The notes beneath the pieces were generated by a model that was not told the origin of the DNA, made no database searches, and worked only from the letters and a program-made list of their open reading frames with translations. Positions 42,479 through 49,165 of a DNA stretch of 49,165 bases are shown here, one piece after another. Source of the stretch: Byssovorax sp. (GTDB lineage: Bacteria; Myxococcota_A; Polyangia; Polyangiales; Polyangiaceae); the NCBI GenBank assembly GCA_025362495.1, contig JANYGI010000122.1, positions 1 through 49,165 of the forward strand, read 5' to 3'. Positions within the stretch are counted from its first letter, which is position 1; every line of letters begins with the position of its first letter. A program made the translations under genes and the position numbers.

Positions 42479-42985
42479 CTACTGGCCTTCAGGAATGGGG
42501 AGCTGCTTGTCCCGGTACGAGAAGAACATCCACCCGAATAGCCTCACACCCTCGTACGTTACCGTCGCTCGCACAGGCTCCCCGTTGGCCTTGATCCTCC
42601 GGTACAGCGCCTTGTCGGCGGCCTTCCGGTCATCGCCGGTGCCGCCGCGGCCATAGGCCACGTCGTGGTCGTTGCAAGCTGCCTCGTTGGCAGGGGACCT
42701 GTACCCCGCCACCGGAGAGCCCTCCTGAGCAAGACCCACCCCGGGGACGGAGCAACCGTTGGTGGTCGTCTGCGTCGCGTAATAGTTCTTGTAAGCGGCC
42801 TTGTCGGCGTCGGAGGCGTCAGGGCCGGGAGGCTGGGGAGGTTTGTGGGCCTCGCGCCACCGCGCTGCCACCAGCTTGAGGCGTCGCACCTCCACGTGCT
42901 TCATCTCGACGGCGGCGTTGGGCTTCACCTCCACCGCAGCGGGAGGTTGGGCCTGAGTCTGTACGGGATCGAGTCGCTCACCCAT
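42479..42985 (-). CDS. putative T6SS effector with phospholipase A2-like motif (168 aa)
   Basis: The core reads CSVPGVG (Ca2+-loop-like), then a P-x-N-E-A-A-C-N-D-H-D-V-A-Y-G helix with the His-Asp dyad, and ADKALYRRI with a downstream Asp. This order matches the PLA2 superfamily, including the short viral-type PLA2 domains. The N-terminal 60 residues (VEVKPNAAVEMKHVEVRRLK) have no known fold and could be the VgrG-docking part. It is the last gene of the VgrG cassette, 48 bp after the DUF1795 chaperone gene. A secreted membrane-lipid hydrolase acting on competitor cells is the natural inference. No immunity gene is seen after it. Confidence 0.65.
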   Translation of the reverse strand: MGERLDPVQTQAQPPAAVEVKPNAAVEMKHVEVRRLKLVAARWREAHKPPQPPGPDASDADKAAYKNYYATQTTTNGCSVPGVGLAQEGSPVAGYRSPANEAACNDHDVAYGRGGTGDDRKAADKALYRRIKANGEPVRATVTYEGVRLFGWMFFSYRDKQLPIPEGQ

Positions 42986-43033
42986 GGAAACCTCTCTCTC
43001 TTGTCGTGTACCGAAGACGCTCGCGTCCGTCGG

Positions 43034-43462
43034 TCAGGTGCGCAACGTGAGACGGTTCAGCGCCTCGACCATCCACGCATCGCAGGCCTCGGCGTGGATC
43101 ATCCTCGCGACGCCGAGGAATCCGATGCGACCCGACCCCAGCGCCGCGTGGAACTCGTGGCGGAACGCCGGCCCCGGCTTGTCGATGAAGCGGAGCCGCA
43201 CCTCGATGCCTTGAAGCCCGTCGTAGGAACGGTCGGCGCACGAGAGGAGCTCGTAGCCGCGGAGCGAACGTTGCTGCTCTTCGATGTCGGCCTGAACGCA
43301 GGAGCGCAACGTGGTGTCGGCGGGCAGCGGTCCGCGAGCGATCACCAGATCGAACTCTGCGCCGTCGTCCGTCTGAATGCCGAGGATGTGCCGCGAGGCA
43401 TCGATCAGGCGCGTGACGCGCGGCAGATCCAGCATGGCTTCATCGAAGTAATACGGGATCAC
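43034..43462 (-). CDS. DUF1795/EagR-type T6SS chaperone-like protein (142 aa)
   Basis: The pattern fits the DcrB/DUF1795 fold: YYFDEAMLDLPRVTRLIDAS, then EFDLVIARGPLPADTTLRSC, QQRSLRGYELLS and RLRFIDKPGPAFRHEFH. EagR proteins of this family escort effectors onto VgrG. Its position between the ATPase genes and the PLA2-like gene supports that job. The GTG start at 43462 is in a GTGA overlap with the ATPase gene upstream. The start codon is followed by the conserved beta-strand, so no longer form is needed. Confidence 0.72.
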   Translation of the reverse strand: MIPYYFDEAMLDLPRVTRLIDASRHILGIQTDDGAEFDLVIARGPLPADTTLRSCVQADIEEQQRSLRGYELLSCADRSYDGLQGIEVRLRFIDKPGPAFRHEFHAALGSGRIGFLGVARMIHAEACDAWMVEALNRLTLRT

Positions 43463-44379
43463 GACGCAGCTCCTTCCGCGGAGAGGTGGATGGTCACGTG
43501 TCGCGCGCCGACCGCCAGCTCGGGGCGCGCGGTCGCGACGATGAGCTGGTTGTGCGCGCCGAGCGCGACGAGGCCCAGCGCGATGTCGCGCGGCAAAGCC
43601 CCCATCAGCTCCGGCCTGTCGACGAGGACAATCGACCGCGACAGCCCCACGTTGAACGCGGTCGCGGCGAGGAGGAGCGCGTCGCGCTCGCTCCCGGAGA
43701 GCTCCAGGAGCGCGCGGACCGCGCGCCCTTCCGACACGAGCGACGATCGCTCGACATCGTAACGGCACGTCTTCGAGAGCTGCGCGAGCGTCGATGCGAA
43801 CCGCTCGGCCTTTGCCGGCTGCGCCCGGAGCTCGCGGAGGAACGCTGACACGAACGCATACTTGCGCGGGCTCTTGCTCGTCCAGAAGCGAACCTGCGTG
43901 TCGGGGTCGCTGCTCATCTCGGCGCCGCTCACGTCGAGCCGCCTGTTTTCGGCGAAATACTCGATCTTCGAGGTAGCATCGGTGTGGTCGTATCGCTCGA
44001 AGAGATGAATGAGCAGCTCGTCGGCGCTCGAGACTGGATTGTCACCGCCGAAGATGGTCTCGGTGCGATGCACCGGGCTCGGCGCACCGACGGCGCGCTG
44101 CTCTTGCTCGGAGAAGAGCCAGGACACCTTCACCTTTGCGGTACGATGATCCAGTCGGATCCAGGGCTCGAAATTGAGCTGATCGTCACTCGGCGCGAGG
44201 GCTTCACGCACCGCGGCGATCAGCTCGAGGAGCCGAGTCTTGCCGCTGCCGGAGGGGCCCGTCACCACGACGAGATCATGAGCGCCCGACCGGATCGACG
44301 CGTCGACTGGCAAGGCGAAGTCGTGAAGCCCATCCGCGAGGCCTCGTACGCCGAACGTTAGCAGATCGAGGATCTTCAT
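43459..44379 (-). CDS. VgrG-cassette ATPase 2, AAA_21/ABC-like (306 aa)
   Basis: Walker A is GPSGSGKT (about 41-48), an ABC-type signature LSGSERDALL lies near residue 230, and Walker B is IVLVDRPELMGAL, followed by the H-loop-like position ATARPEL. The order is that of small AAA_21/OLD-like ATPases. In place of the DE of Walker B the sequence has D-R-P-E, so the usual catalytic Glu is Arg. It is a paralogue of the gene at 44376, sharing the start MKI, the FLRxL segment and the AxF/AxM helix after the signature. It overlaps its neighbours by 4 nt on both sides. No transmembrane or DNA-binding domain is present. Confidence 0.8.
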   Translation of the reverse strand: MKILDLLTFGVRGLADGLHDFALPVDASIRSGAHDLVVVTGPSGSGKTRLLELIAAVREALAPSDDQLNFEPWIRLDHRTAKVKVSWLFSEQEQRAVGAPSPVHRTETIFGGDNPVSSADELLIHLFERYDHTDATSKIEYFAENRRLDVSGAEMSSDPDTQVRFWTSKSPRKYAFVSAFLRELRAQPAKAERFASTLAQLSKTCRYDVERSSLVSEGRAVRALLELSGSERDALLLAATAFNVGLSRSIVLVDRPELMGALPRDIALGLVALGAHNQLIVATARPELAVGARHVTIHLSAEGAAS

Positions 44380-45302
44380 TCCGACCGTCCTCGCTCACGA
44401 GCACCGGAGCCCAGCCAGGCGATCTGCGCCCGCGGCACGGCGTGCACGAGCTCCGGGCTGCTGGTCGCGATGAGCCATTGATTGTCGACGCCGAGCGTCG
44501 CGAGCGCCTCGGTCCAGGCGACGATGCGCTCGGGCGGCACGTACAGCTCGGGACGATCGAGGAGCACGAGCGAATGGCTCAGGCCGATCATCGCTGCGGT
44601 CGCGCCGATCAAGACCGCATCGGCCTCCGAGCTCGAGAGGTCCGCGACCCGGACAGGGGATCCGCCACGGCTGGAAAAGCAGTGCTCGCGGTGCGAAGGC
44701 AAGTACTTCAGCCCCGGCGCGAGGTGGGTTATCGCCGCCCCGAAGCGCTCGGACTGGACAGGATCGTCCGGCAGCGAGGCGAGGAAGCGCGGGACGAAGC
44801 TGTATTTGCGCGGGCCCTTCGAGCCTCGGAGCAGGCTTTGCTCGAGCGCGCCGAGGCCGTCTGCAAAAGAGTCGCACCAGAGCTGCCGTGTCTCCGGGAA
44901 ATATTCGCGCTTGGCGGTGGTGTCCTGGTGGTCATAACGCCCCAGGAGCTTCGATACGCCGGACGCCGCGTCGACAACCACGCGGCCCGATTCGAAGCGC
45001 ACCGCGACGTTCGTCGTACCCCCCACGGACGCGCCGTCGGCGCCGTCGAGCCGCAGACCAAGCTCGATCCGACCCGCAGCGTTCGTGTCGGGGACCCAGT
45101 CCAGAGCGCGCACGATCCCTTCGTACGGGCCGACGGCCTCGAAGGTGGCGACGATGGCCTCCAGAAGGCGCGTCTTCCCGGACGCGGCCGCGCCGGTCAC
45201 GAGAAAGAGCGAGTGAGGGGCAGCCCCCCCGCCGCCTGCCAGGTCCAGATCGAGATCGGGCAAGCCAGCGATACCGCGGGCCGAGATCGTGGAAATCTTC
45301 AT
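44376..45302 (-). CDS. VgrG-cassette ATPase 1, AAA_21/ABC-like (308 aa)
   Basis: Walker A is GAAASGKT (about 36-43), the signature is LSSSEADAVLIGA, and Walker B is LVLLDRPELYVP followed by LIATSSPEL. Like its paralogue it has D-R-P-E where D-E-P-E is usual. The middle segment (RYDHQDTTAKREYFPETR) has a counterpart in the paralogue (RYDHTDATSKIEYFAENR), a long shared box absent from standard ABC proteins. The ATG is 31 bp after the vgrG stop and the TGA overlaps the next ATG. The tandem copies probably make a heterodimer with two composite ATP sites. Confidence 0.8.
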   Translation of the reverse strand: MKISTISARGIAGLPDLDLDLAGGGGAAPHSLFLVTGAAASGKTRLLEAIVATFEAVGPYEGIVRALDWVPDTNAAGRIELGLRLDGADGASVGGTTNVAVRFESGRVVVDAASGVSKLLGRYDHQDTTAKREYFPETRQLWCDSFADGLGALEQSLLRGSKGPRKYSFVPRFLASLPDDPVQSERFGAAITHLAPGLKYLPSHREHCFSSRGGSPVRVADLSSSEADAVLIGATAAMIGLSHSLVLLDRPELYVPPERIVAWTEALATLGVDNQWLIATSSPELVHAVPRAQIAWLGSGARERGRSE

Positions 45303-45333
45303 TGCTTGTAGGGGGGCTGGATCGACATCGTCA

Positions 45334-47187
45334 CTACTCGGGGTTGATCAGCACCTTGCTGGCCTTGATCACAATCGTGTCTTGATCGATGGATATCTGT
45401 GATCCGCCGACGCTCAGGGTGATCGCCCTGTCCCCGCTGAGGGCGTGCGTCGCCGCCTGCGAGACCAGGTTTCCGATGGTCTTCATCACCCGATCTCCGC
45501 CGACGATGGACATGAGGCCTTCGAACACCCTCGAGAGCTGGTTGCCGCCGATCGACTGGCTCTGGTTCCCGGTGACGCGCTCCTCGTCGTCGCGCTGGAT
45601 CTCCATGCTGCGATCCCGGCCGACGGAGAGCGATTTGTCGTGGTTGACCAGCGTCGCCATGTCCTTCTCGGCGCGCATGCGCAGGAGCTCGCTGCCGGCC
45701 TTGTCCTCGAACATCAGCTCGTTGTAGCCGCCGTTGCTGGGTGACGAGTTGGTCTTCCAGCCGCTCTGGGTCTTGTTCTCGGGGAGCTTGTCGGGCGTCT
45801 TTTGCAGGTTGGTGTACACGCGGCCGGTGATCACCGGCCTGTCGGGATCGCCGCCGCGGAAGTCGACGATGACCTCCTGGCCGATGCGGGGAAGGTTGCT
45901 CCCGCCGAAGCCGGCGCCGCCCCACGGCTGACTCACGTGGATCCAGCAAGAGCTGTCGGCGTTCCGCTCGCCCTCGCGGTCCCAGTGGAACTGGACGCGC
46001 ACCCGGCCGAACTCGTCGGTGTGTATCTCCTCGCCTTCCGGGCCGACCACGGTGGCATTCTCGACGCCGCTGACTCTCTGCTTCACCTGCCGGAGAGGCG
46101 GGTTGTAAGGCAGGTCTGCGCTCCGGACCTCGCACGAGTGGGCGAGCTCGTCGTCGTGACGGCCCCAGATGCTCGAGTCCAGCACGAGGAGCTTCCTGTC
46201 GGCGCCCAGCTCGCGCTGGGGGTGATCGAGGACGCGGAGCACGCTGCCTGGGGCGAGGTCGATCACGTTGGTGCTGAAGCTGGCGACGCTGGCGTCGCCG
46301 CGCGCGGCGTGGAGGCGCTTCTCGGCGAGCTTGAAACCCTCGGCCTCGTCCTCGCGGTGCATTCCGTGGTCGTCGGCGTGCGGGGTCGGATCGCCCTTGT
46401 CGCTCGCGAAGAGGAAGGCGCCAGGCACGTAGTGGAAGCTCTCGAGTGCTTCCTCCACGCCGCCCGAGGCCGCGCTCGCGCCCAGCGCGTAGTCCGCCGG
46501 TCGACGGTAATCGTGGTCGCGCAGGGTGACCTTGCCAGGCCGGATCTGGCGGCTCACGCGAGCAGCAGTGACGTGCTCCTTGTCGGCGAAGCTCGGCGCG
46601 TCGCGGAAGGCGATTGGCCGCGATCGTTCCTTGTTGCCCTGCGGCGCATCGGCGAGCACACACACGGTCTTGTGCTCGCTCTCCACGAAGTAGAACGAGA
46701 TGCCCGCCTCCTCGAGCATGCGCGCGAGGAAGGCGAAATCGGTCTCGCCGTACTGCACGCGGTACTTGCGGGTCTTGTAGACGGTCCCGATCCTCTTCTC
46801 GCAGTCGACCCCCCACTCGTCGAGGATCTGACAGGTGATGTCGAGCTCCGTCTTGCCCTGGAAGATGCGATGGTTTCGCCGCTGCGAGGCGAGCCACATC
46901 CGCGGCACGATGCGGAGATGGTACGTCGAGAGCCCCGACTCCTCGACCTTCACCTGATGCAGCTCGTTGCAGATGCCGCTCCAGGTGCGGGGCGCGCCGT
47001 CGAGGCCAGGCCCATGGAGGCTGAAGCTCGCGTCCTTGCCGATGACGGCCTCGAAGTCGACGTCGGCGTTCGGGGAGAGCGCCGTCAATGTCACCGTGAA
47101 GAGCGAGGATATCGCCTGGTGGACGTTGAACTCCCGCACATCGAACAGGTCGCCCGAGGCGACAGTCACCTTCAGATTGGCGCTCAT
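45334..47187 (-). CDS. vgrG: type VI secretion spike protein VgrG (617 aa)
   Basis: The gp27-like part (about 1-380) has the VgrG patterns VTVASGDLFDVREFNVHQ, SGICNELHQV and YRVQYGETDFAFLARMLEEA. The gp5/OB domain follows with VGPEGEEIHTDEFGRVRVQF and WGGAGFGGSNLPRIGQEV. A repetitive beta-helix tail (SLSVGRDRSMEIQ) runs to the stop, with no C-terminal effector domain. VgrG forms the trimeric tip that carries effectors out of the cell. The ATG at 47187 follows GAGGACC. There are no other tss genes in the window, so this is an orphan vgrG cassette. Confidence 0.93.
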   Translation of the reverse strand: MSANLKVTVASGDLFDVREFNVHQAISSLFTVTLTALSPNADVDFEAVIGKDASFSLHGPGLDGAPRTWSGICNELHQVKVEESGLSTYHLRIVPRMWLASQRRNHRIFQGKTELDITCQILDEWGVDCEKRIGTVYKTRKYRVQYGETDFAFLARMLEEAGISFYFVESEHKTVCVLADAPQGNKERSRPIAFRDAPSFADKEHVTAARVSRQIRPGKVTLRDHDYRRPADYALGASAASGGVEEALESFHYVPGAFLFASDKGDPTPHADDHGMHREDEAEGFKLAEKRLHAARGDASVASFSTNVIDLAPGSVLRVLDHPQRELGADRKLLVLDSSIWGRHDDELAHSCEVRSADLPYNPPLRQVKQRVSGVENATVVGPEGEEIHTDEFGRVRVQFHWDREGERNADSSCWIHVSQPWGGAGFGGSNLPRIGQEVIVDFRGGDPDRPVITGRVYTNLQKTPDKLPENKTQSGWKTNSSPSNGGYNELMFEDKAGSELLRMRAEKDMATLVNHDKSLSVGRDRSMEIQRDDEERVTGNQSQSIGGNQLSRVFEGLMSIVGGDRVMKTIGNLVSQAATHALSGDRAITLSVGGSQISIDQDTIVIKASKVLINPE

Positions 47188-47527
47188 GTGCCGGTCCTCA
47201 CGGTCAGGGGGTTCGAGCTCGGCAGTCGCGTCATGGATCTCGTTCCTCGGCAACCGGGTTGTGAACCGTCGCCGTGCGGCAGCAAAGAATGCGCCACACC
47301 GAGGCTCCTGGCTCGATGCAAGGTGATAGCGGCCGCGTGCGGCGTGATTTCACGCCGATCAGGAGCCATTGCCGCGCGGTCTGGCACCGCGCTCAGCTGG
47401 TGGGTCTAGCCACCATGGACAGCTCTTTTCCACCCACCCCCCGGCCAGCCGTGGAGGATCGAGATGGGAGCCAGGAGGCTGACTTCAGATGACCGAGAGC
47501 TGGCGAGGAGCGGAGAGCGACTGATGC
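47188..47527. other. 340-bp region upstream of vgrG without a gene
   Basis: No convincing frame is seen. The region carries an imperfect palindrome GGTGG...CCACC (about 47399-47416) and should hold the vgrG promoter. I looked for a sigma54 signature (TGGCAC-N5-TTGC) on the vgrG strand and found none. The part next to 47528 may be the degraded remainder of the truncated LysR gene, but no protein-level similarity is visible. Confidence 0.5.
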
Positions 47528-47803
47528 TCACGATCGCGCGTCGGGCTCGCGCGCGGCGAAAGCAGCCACCGCGGCCTCCACCTCGGCGAGCACCCTTCGT
47601 GCGTGCGAAAGGAAGAGCTCGCCTTCCGGCAAGAGCCGGACGCCCCGCGGCGTGCGCTCGAAGAGCGGTGTCCCGAGCTCCTCTTCCAGGCTGCGGATCT
47701 GCCGGCTGAGCGGCGGCTGCGAGATATGCAGTCGCTGCGCTGCGCGCCCGACGTGCCCCTCATCGGCGACGGCGACGAAGTACCTGAACTGGGCGAGGCT
47801 CAC
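47528..47803 (-). pseudogene. LysR-type regulator, HTH-only fragment (91 aa)
   Basis: Residues 1-60 are a textbook LysR helix-turn-helix: FRYFVAVADEGHVGRAAQRL, SQPPLSRQIRSLEEELG and LFERTPRGVRLL, then the linker helix LFLSHARRVLAEVEAAV. The protein stops after 91 residues, where a full LysR regulator has about 300. The effector-binding domain is absent and no continuation is seen downstream. It could still bind DNA as a dimer through the linker helix. The gene is divergent from map. Confidence 0.85.
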
Positions 47804-47850
47804 CCGGGAGCTTTACCAGGATGCGCGCGCCGCCGGAAGCGCCGACGTCA

Positions 47851-47863
47851 TACCGAAACGGTA
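47851..47863. promoter_or_regulatory. LysR-type T-N11-A box between the LysR fragment and map
   Basis: TACCGAAACGGTA is a perfect 5-bp dyad with a 3-base centre and has exactly the T-N11-A form of LysR boxes. It lies 48 bp upstream of the LysR fragment start and about 40 bp upstream of the methionine aminopeptidase start, the usual place of an autoregulatory site. Confidence 0.5.
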
Positions 47864-47901
47864 TTGGACGCGACCGGCCCCGCCCGCGCATCCTCGCGGC
47901 C

Positions 47902-48792
47902 ATGTCCATCGAGATCTTCGGTCCTGCCCAGCGCGCCTTGCTCCGGTCCGCCGGGCGCGTCGCGGCGGAGACGCTCGCTCACGTCGGCTCGCGCCTCGCG
48001 CCCGGCATCACCACGGCCGACATCGATCGCTGGGTGCGCGAGGACACCGCGCGTCGCGGCGGCACGCCGAGCCAGCTTGGCTACAAGGGCTTTCCCGCCG
48101 CGGTCTGCACCAGCCGCAACGAGGTGGTGTGTCACGGGATCCCGCGGCCCGACGTGGTGCTCGAGCCCGGTGACATCGTCAACGTCGATGTCACCACGGG
48201 ACTCGATGGCTTCCACGGGGACACCTCGGCGACGTTCTTCATCGGAGAGCCGAGCCCCGAGGCGCGCCGCCTCGTCGACGTCGCCCGCCGCTGCCGCGAC
48301 ATGGGGATATCCGTGGTGCGCGACGGCGTGCGCCTCGGCGACATCGGCGCTGCCATCGAAGAGCTGGCGCGCCGCGAGGGGTGCAGTGTCGTCCACGAGC
48401 TCGGCGGGCACGGGATTGGCCGCGTCATGCACGCGGCTCCCCACGTCGCTCATCATGGCCAGCGGGGGACCGGGATCCGGTTGAAAGCCGGGATGGCGAT
48501 CACCATCGAGCCGATGATCAACCTCGGTAAGCGTCAAGTACGCTTCCTCGACGATGGGTGGACGGTGGTGACCGCCGATGGAAGCCTGTCCGCGCAGTTC
48601 GAGCACACCCTGCTGGTGACGCGCGAGGGCTGCGAGGTGCTGACCGCGCTGACCGACCAGGAGACGAGCGCTGTTCCCGACGAGGCTCCGGAGCCGACGG
48701 TGGCGCGCGGCTCCGGGCCTCGCTCGTTGATGTCAGGCCTTGCCGAGCGGGTCTCGAGGATTGGCAGCCTTCACGTGCGGCGGTCGAGGTGA
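47902..48792 (+). CDS. map: type I methionine aminopeptidase (296 aa)
   Basis: The enzyme removes the initiator Met from new proteins. The pita-bread fold shows all five metal ligands: Asp in NVDVTTGLDG, Asp in FHGDTSATFF, His in LGGHGIGRVMH, Glu in TIEPMINLG and Glu in SAQFEHTLLV. Substrate-pocket His is in VVCHGIP. The conserved domain ends near residue 250, and a C-terminal extension of about 45 residues (from DQETSAVPDE) has a basic end and is not part of the family. The ATG at 47902 directly precedes the first helix; an ATG at 47821 would give a Pro/Arg-rich start. Confidence 0.92.
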   Translation: MSIEIFGPAQRALLRSAGRVAAETLAHVGSRLAPGITTADIDRWVREDTARRGGTPSQLGYKGFPAAVCTSRNEVVCHGIPRPDVVLEPGDIVNVDVTTGLDGFHGDTSATFFIGEPSPEARRLVDVARRCRDMGISVVRDGVRLGDIGAAIEELARREGCSVVHELGGHGIGRVMHAAPHVAHHGQRGTGIRLKAGMAITIEPMINLGKRQVRFLDDGWTVVTADGSLSAQFEHTLLVTREGCEVLTALTDQETSAVPDEAPEPTVARGSGPRSLMSGLAERVSRIGSLHVRRSR

Positions 48793-48848
48793 CGATCGCG
48801 CGTGACGGAGCCATTTGGGCCGGATGACGTGCCGGGCGCGCCAGCCGC

Positions 48849-49058
48849 TCACCGGGCCTCGTTGCCCATCCCGTCGTGGAGCCGCGAGCGCGGCTCGGCC
48901 ATGGCGGCGTTGATGATCCGCGCCATCTCCGGCGTCGCGAAGACGATGATGAGGTCGTTGCCTTCGTTCACGGCGTAGGCCCTTTCCATGGATCCGTGGG
49001 CGCCGAGGAGCTCGTCGAGGATCGCTAGAGCACCGAACAGGTTGAAGAGTCGGAGAAT
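48849..49058 (-). pseudogene. 3' fragment of a gene cut by a palindromic repeat
   Basis: The minus-strand frame is open from the border of the terminal repeat at 49058 to a TGA at 48849-48851. It reads LFNLFGALAILDELLGAHGS, then MERAYAVNEGNDLIIVFATP and a short helical tail. Good codon use and natural composition suggest a real protein end. The first Met is at 48989, which would leave only 46 residues. An in-frame stop sits exactly at the repeat border (49059-49061), as if the repeat had entered the gene. No family is recognised. Confidence 0.5.
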
Positions 49059-49060
49059 TC

Positions 49061-49144
49061 ACAGGGAGGCGAGGAGGACTGGGAGACCCGAGGGAAAATC
49101 TTTCCCAATCTTCCTCTCACCTCCCCGTCTCCTCGCCTCCCTGT
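49061..49144. repeat. MITE-like palindromic element at the window end
   Basis: ACAGGGAGGCGAGGAG (49061-49076) is a perfect 16-bp inverted repeat of CTCCTCGCCTCCCTGT (49129-49144). Between them the arms keep partial complementarity down to a central GGGAAA-ATC-TTTCCC (49092-49106). The whole unit can fold into one long hairpin. It is followed by an A+T-rich TTAAATTTCC and a T-run (49158-49165). Composition is unlike the neighbouring genes, and no transposase is present. Confidence 0.75.
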
Positions 49145-49165
49145 TAAATTTCCGGTCTTTTTTTT

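Noticed and set aside
47188-47527. Possible sigma54 promoter before vgrG
   Set aside because: The best candidate (TTCAC...TTGC near 47255-47275 on the minus strand) has wrong spacing and only partial identity to TGGCAC-N5-TTGC.

Overview
The window is GC-rich, about 70% G+C by eye, and densely coded. It looks like a chromosomal stretch of a myxobacterium of the Sorangium/Polyangium type. The evidence is the many predicted lipoproteins whose lipobox Cys is followed by long Ser/Gly/Thr linkers, the MopE-like Cys-rich repeat protein, a MoxR-DUF58-transglutaminase operon, a type VI secretion cassette and the very strong G/C third-position bias. This is inferred from style; no marker settles the taxon.

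Region 1 (1-6350) is the right-hand part of an integrated mobile element. A sigma70-like promoter with dyad symmetry (9-37) reads into a tight run of small genes. Eight of them are joined by seven consecutive 4-nt stop/start overlaps: unknown proteins, a DUF1643 protein, an HExxH putative metalloprotease and a small Cys protein. The run leads into a large serine recombinase that ends at 6350. One of these genes contains a helically phased TGG array that looks like a DNA-level site. The element has gone into recA: only the first 186 codons of recA follow (6922 to about 6365, minus strand), closed by five foreign codons. comM lies directly upstream of the broken recA. The left end of the element and the recA 3' half are outside the window.

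Region 2 (7082-24456) is ordinary chromosome: ComM, a beta-propeller lipoprotein, an unknown 487-aa protein, a START-like/membrane pair, a P-type ATPase operon (DUF5132-like protein, HMA-like membrane protein, ATPase without a CPx cysteine), a YkgJ-type zinc-cluster protein, a MoxR-DUF58-TgpA operon, an MFS exporter, an SGNH esterase lipoprotein and envelope proteins.

Region 3 (24516-42297) mixes lipoproteins (a PEBP/YbhB fold, a parallel beta-helix protein, a MopE-like/eight-repeat protein) with a stand-alone Rnl2-type RNA ligase, a ferritin-like protein, a HugZ/DUF2470 flavoprotein, prfB (release factor 2) with its +1 frameshift site, a split chromate transporter and an aldo/keto reductase. 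It also holds decayed genes: a doubly deleted cNMP-binding thioredoxin-reductase-like gene and a glutathione-S-transferase tail.

Region 4 (42479-47187, minus) is a compact orphan VgrG cassette: vgrG, two paralogous small ABC/AAA_21-like ATPases with a D-R-P-E Walker B, a DUF1795/EagR-type chaperone and a small protein with a phospholipase A2-like His-Asp motif. The twin ATPases have no role in the known T6SS machinery and make this the best candidate here for an undescribed system. The window ends with an HTH-only LysR fragment, a type I methionine aminopeptidase and a gene tail cut by a palindromic MITE-like repeat.
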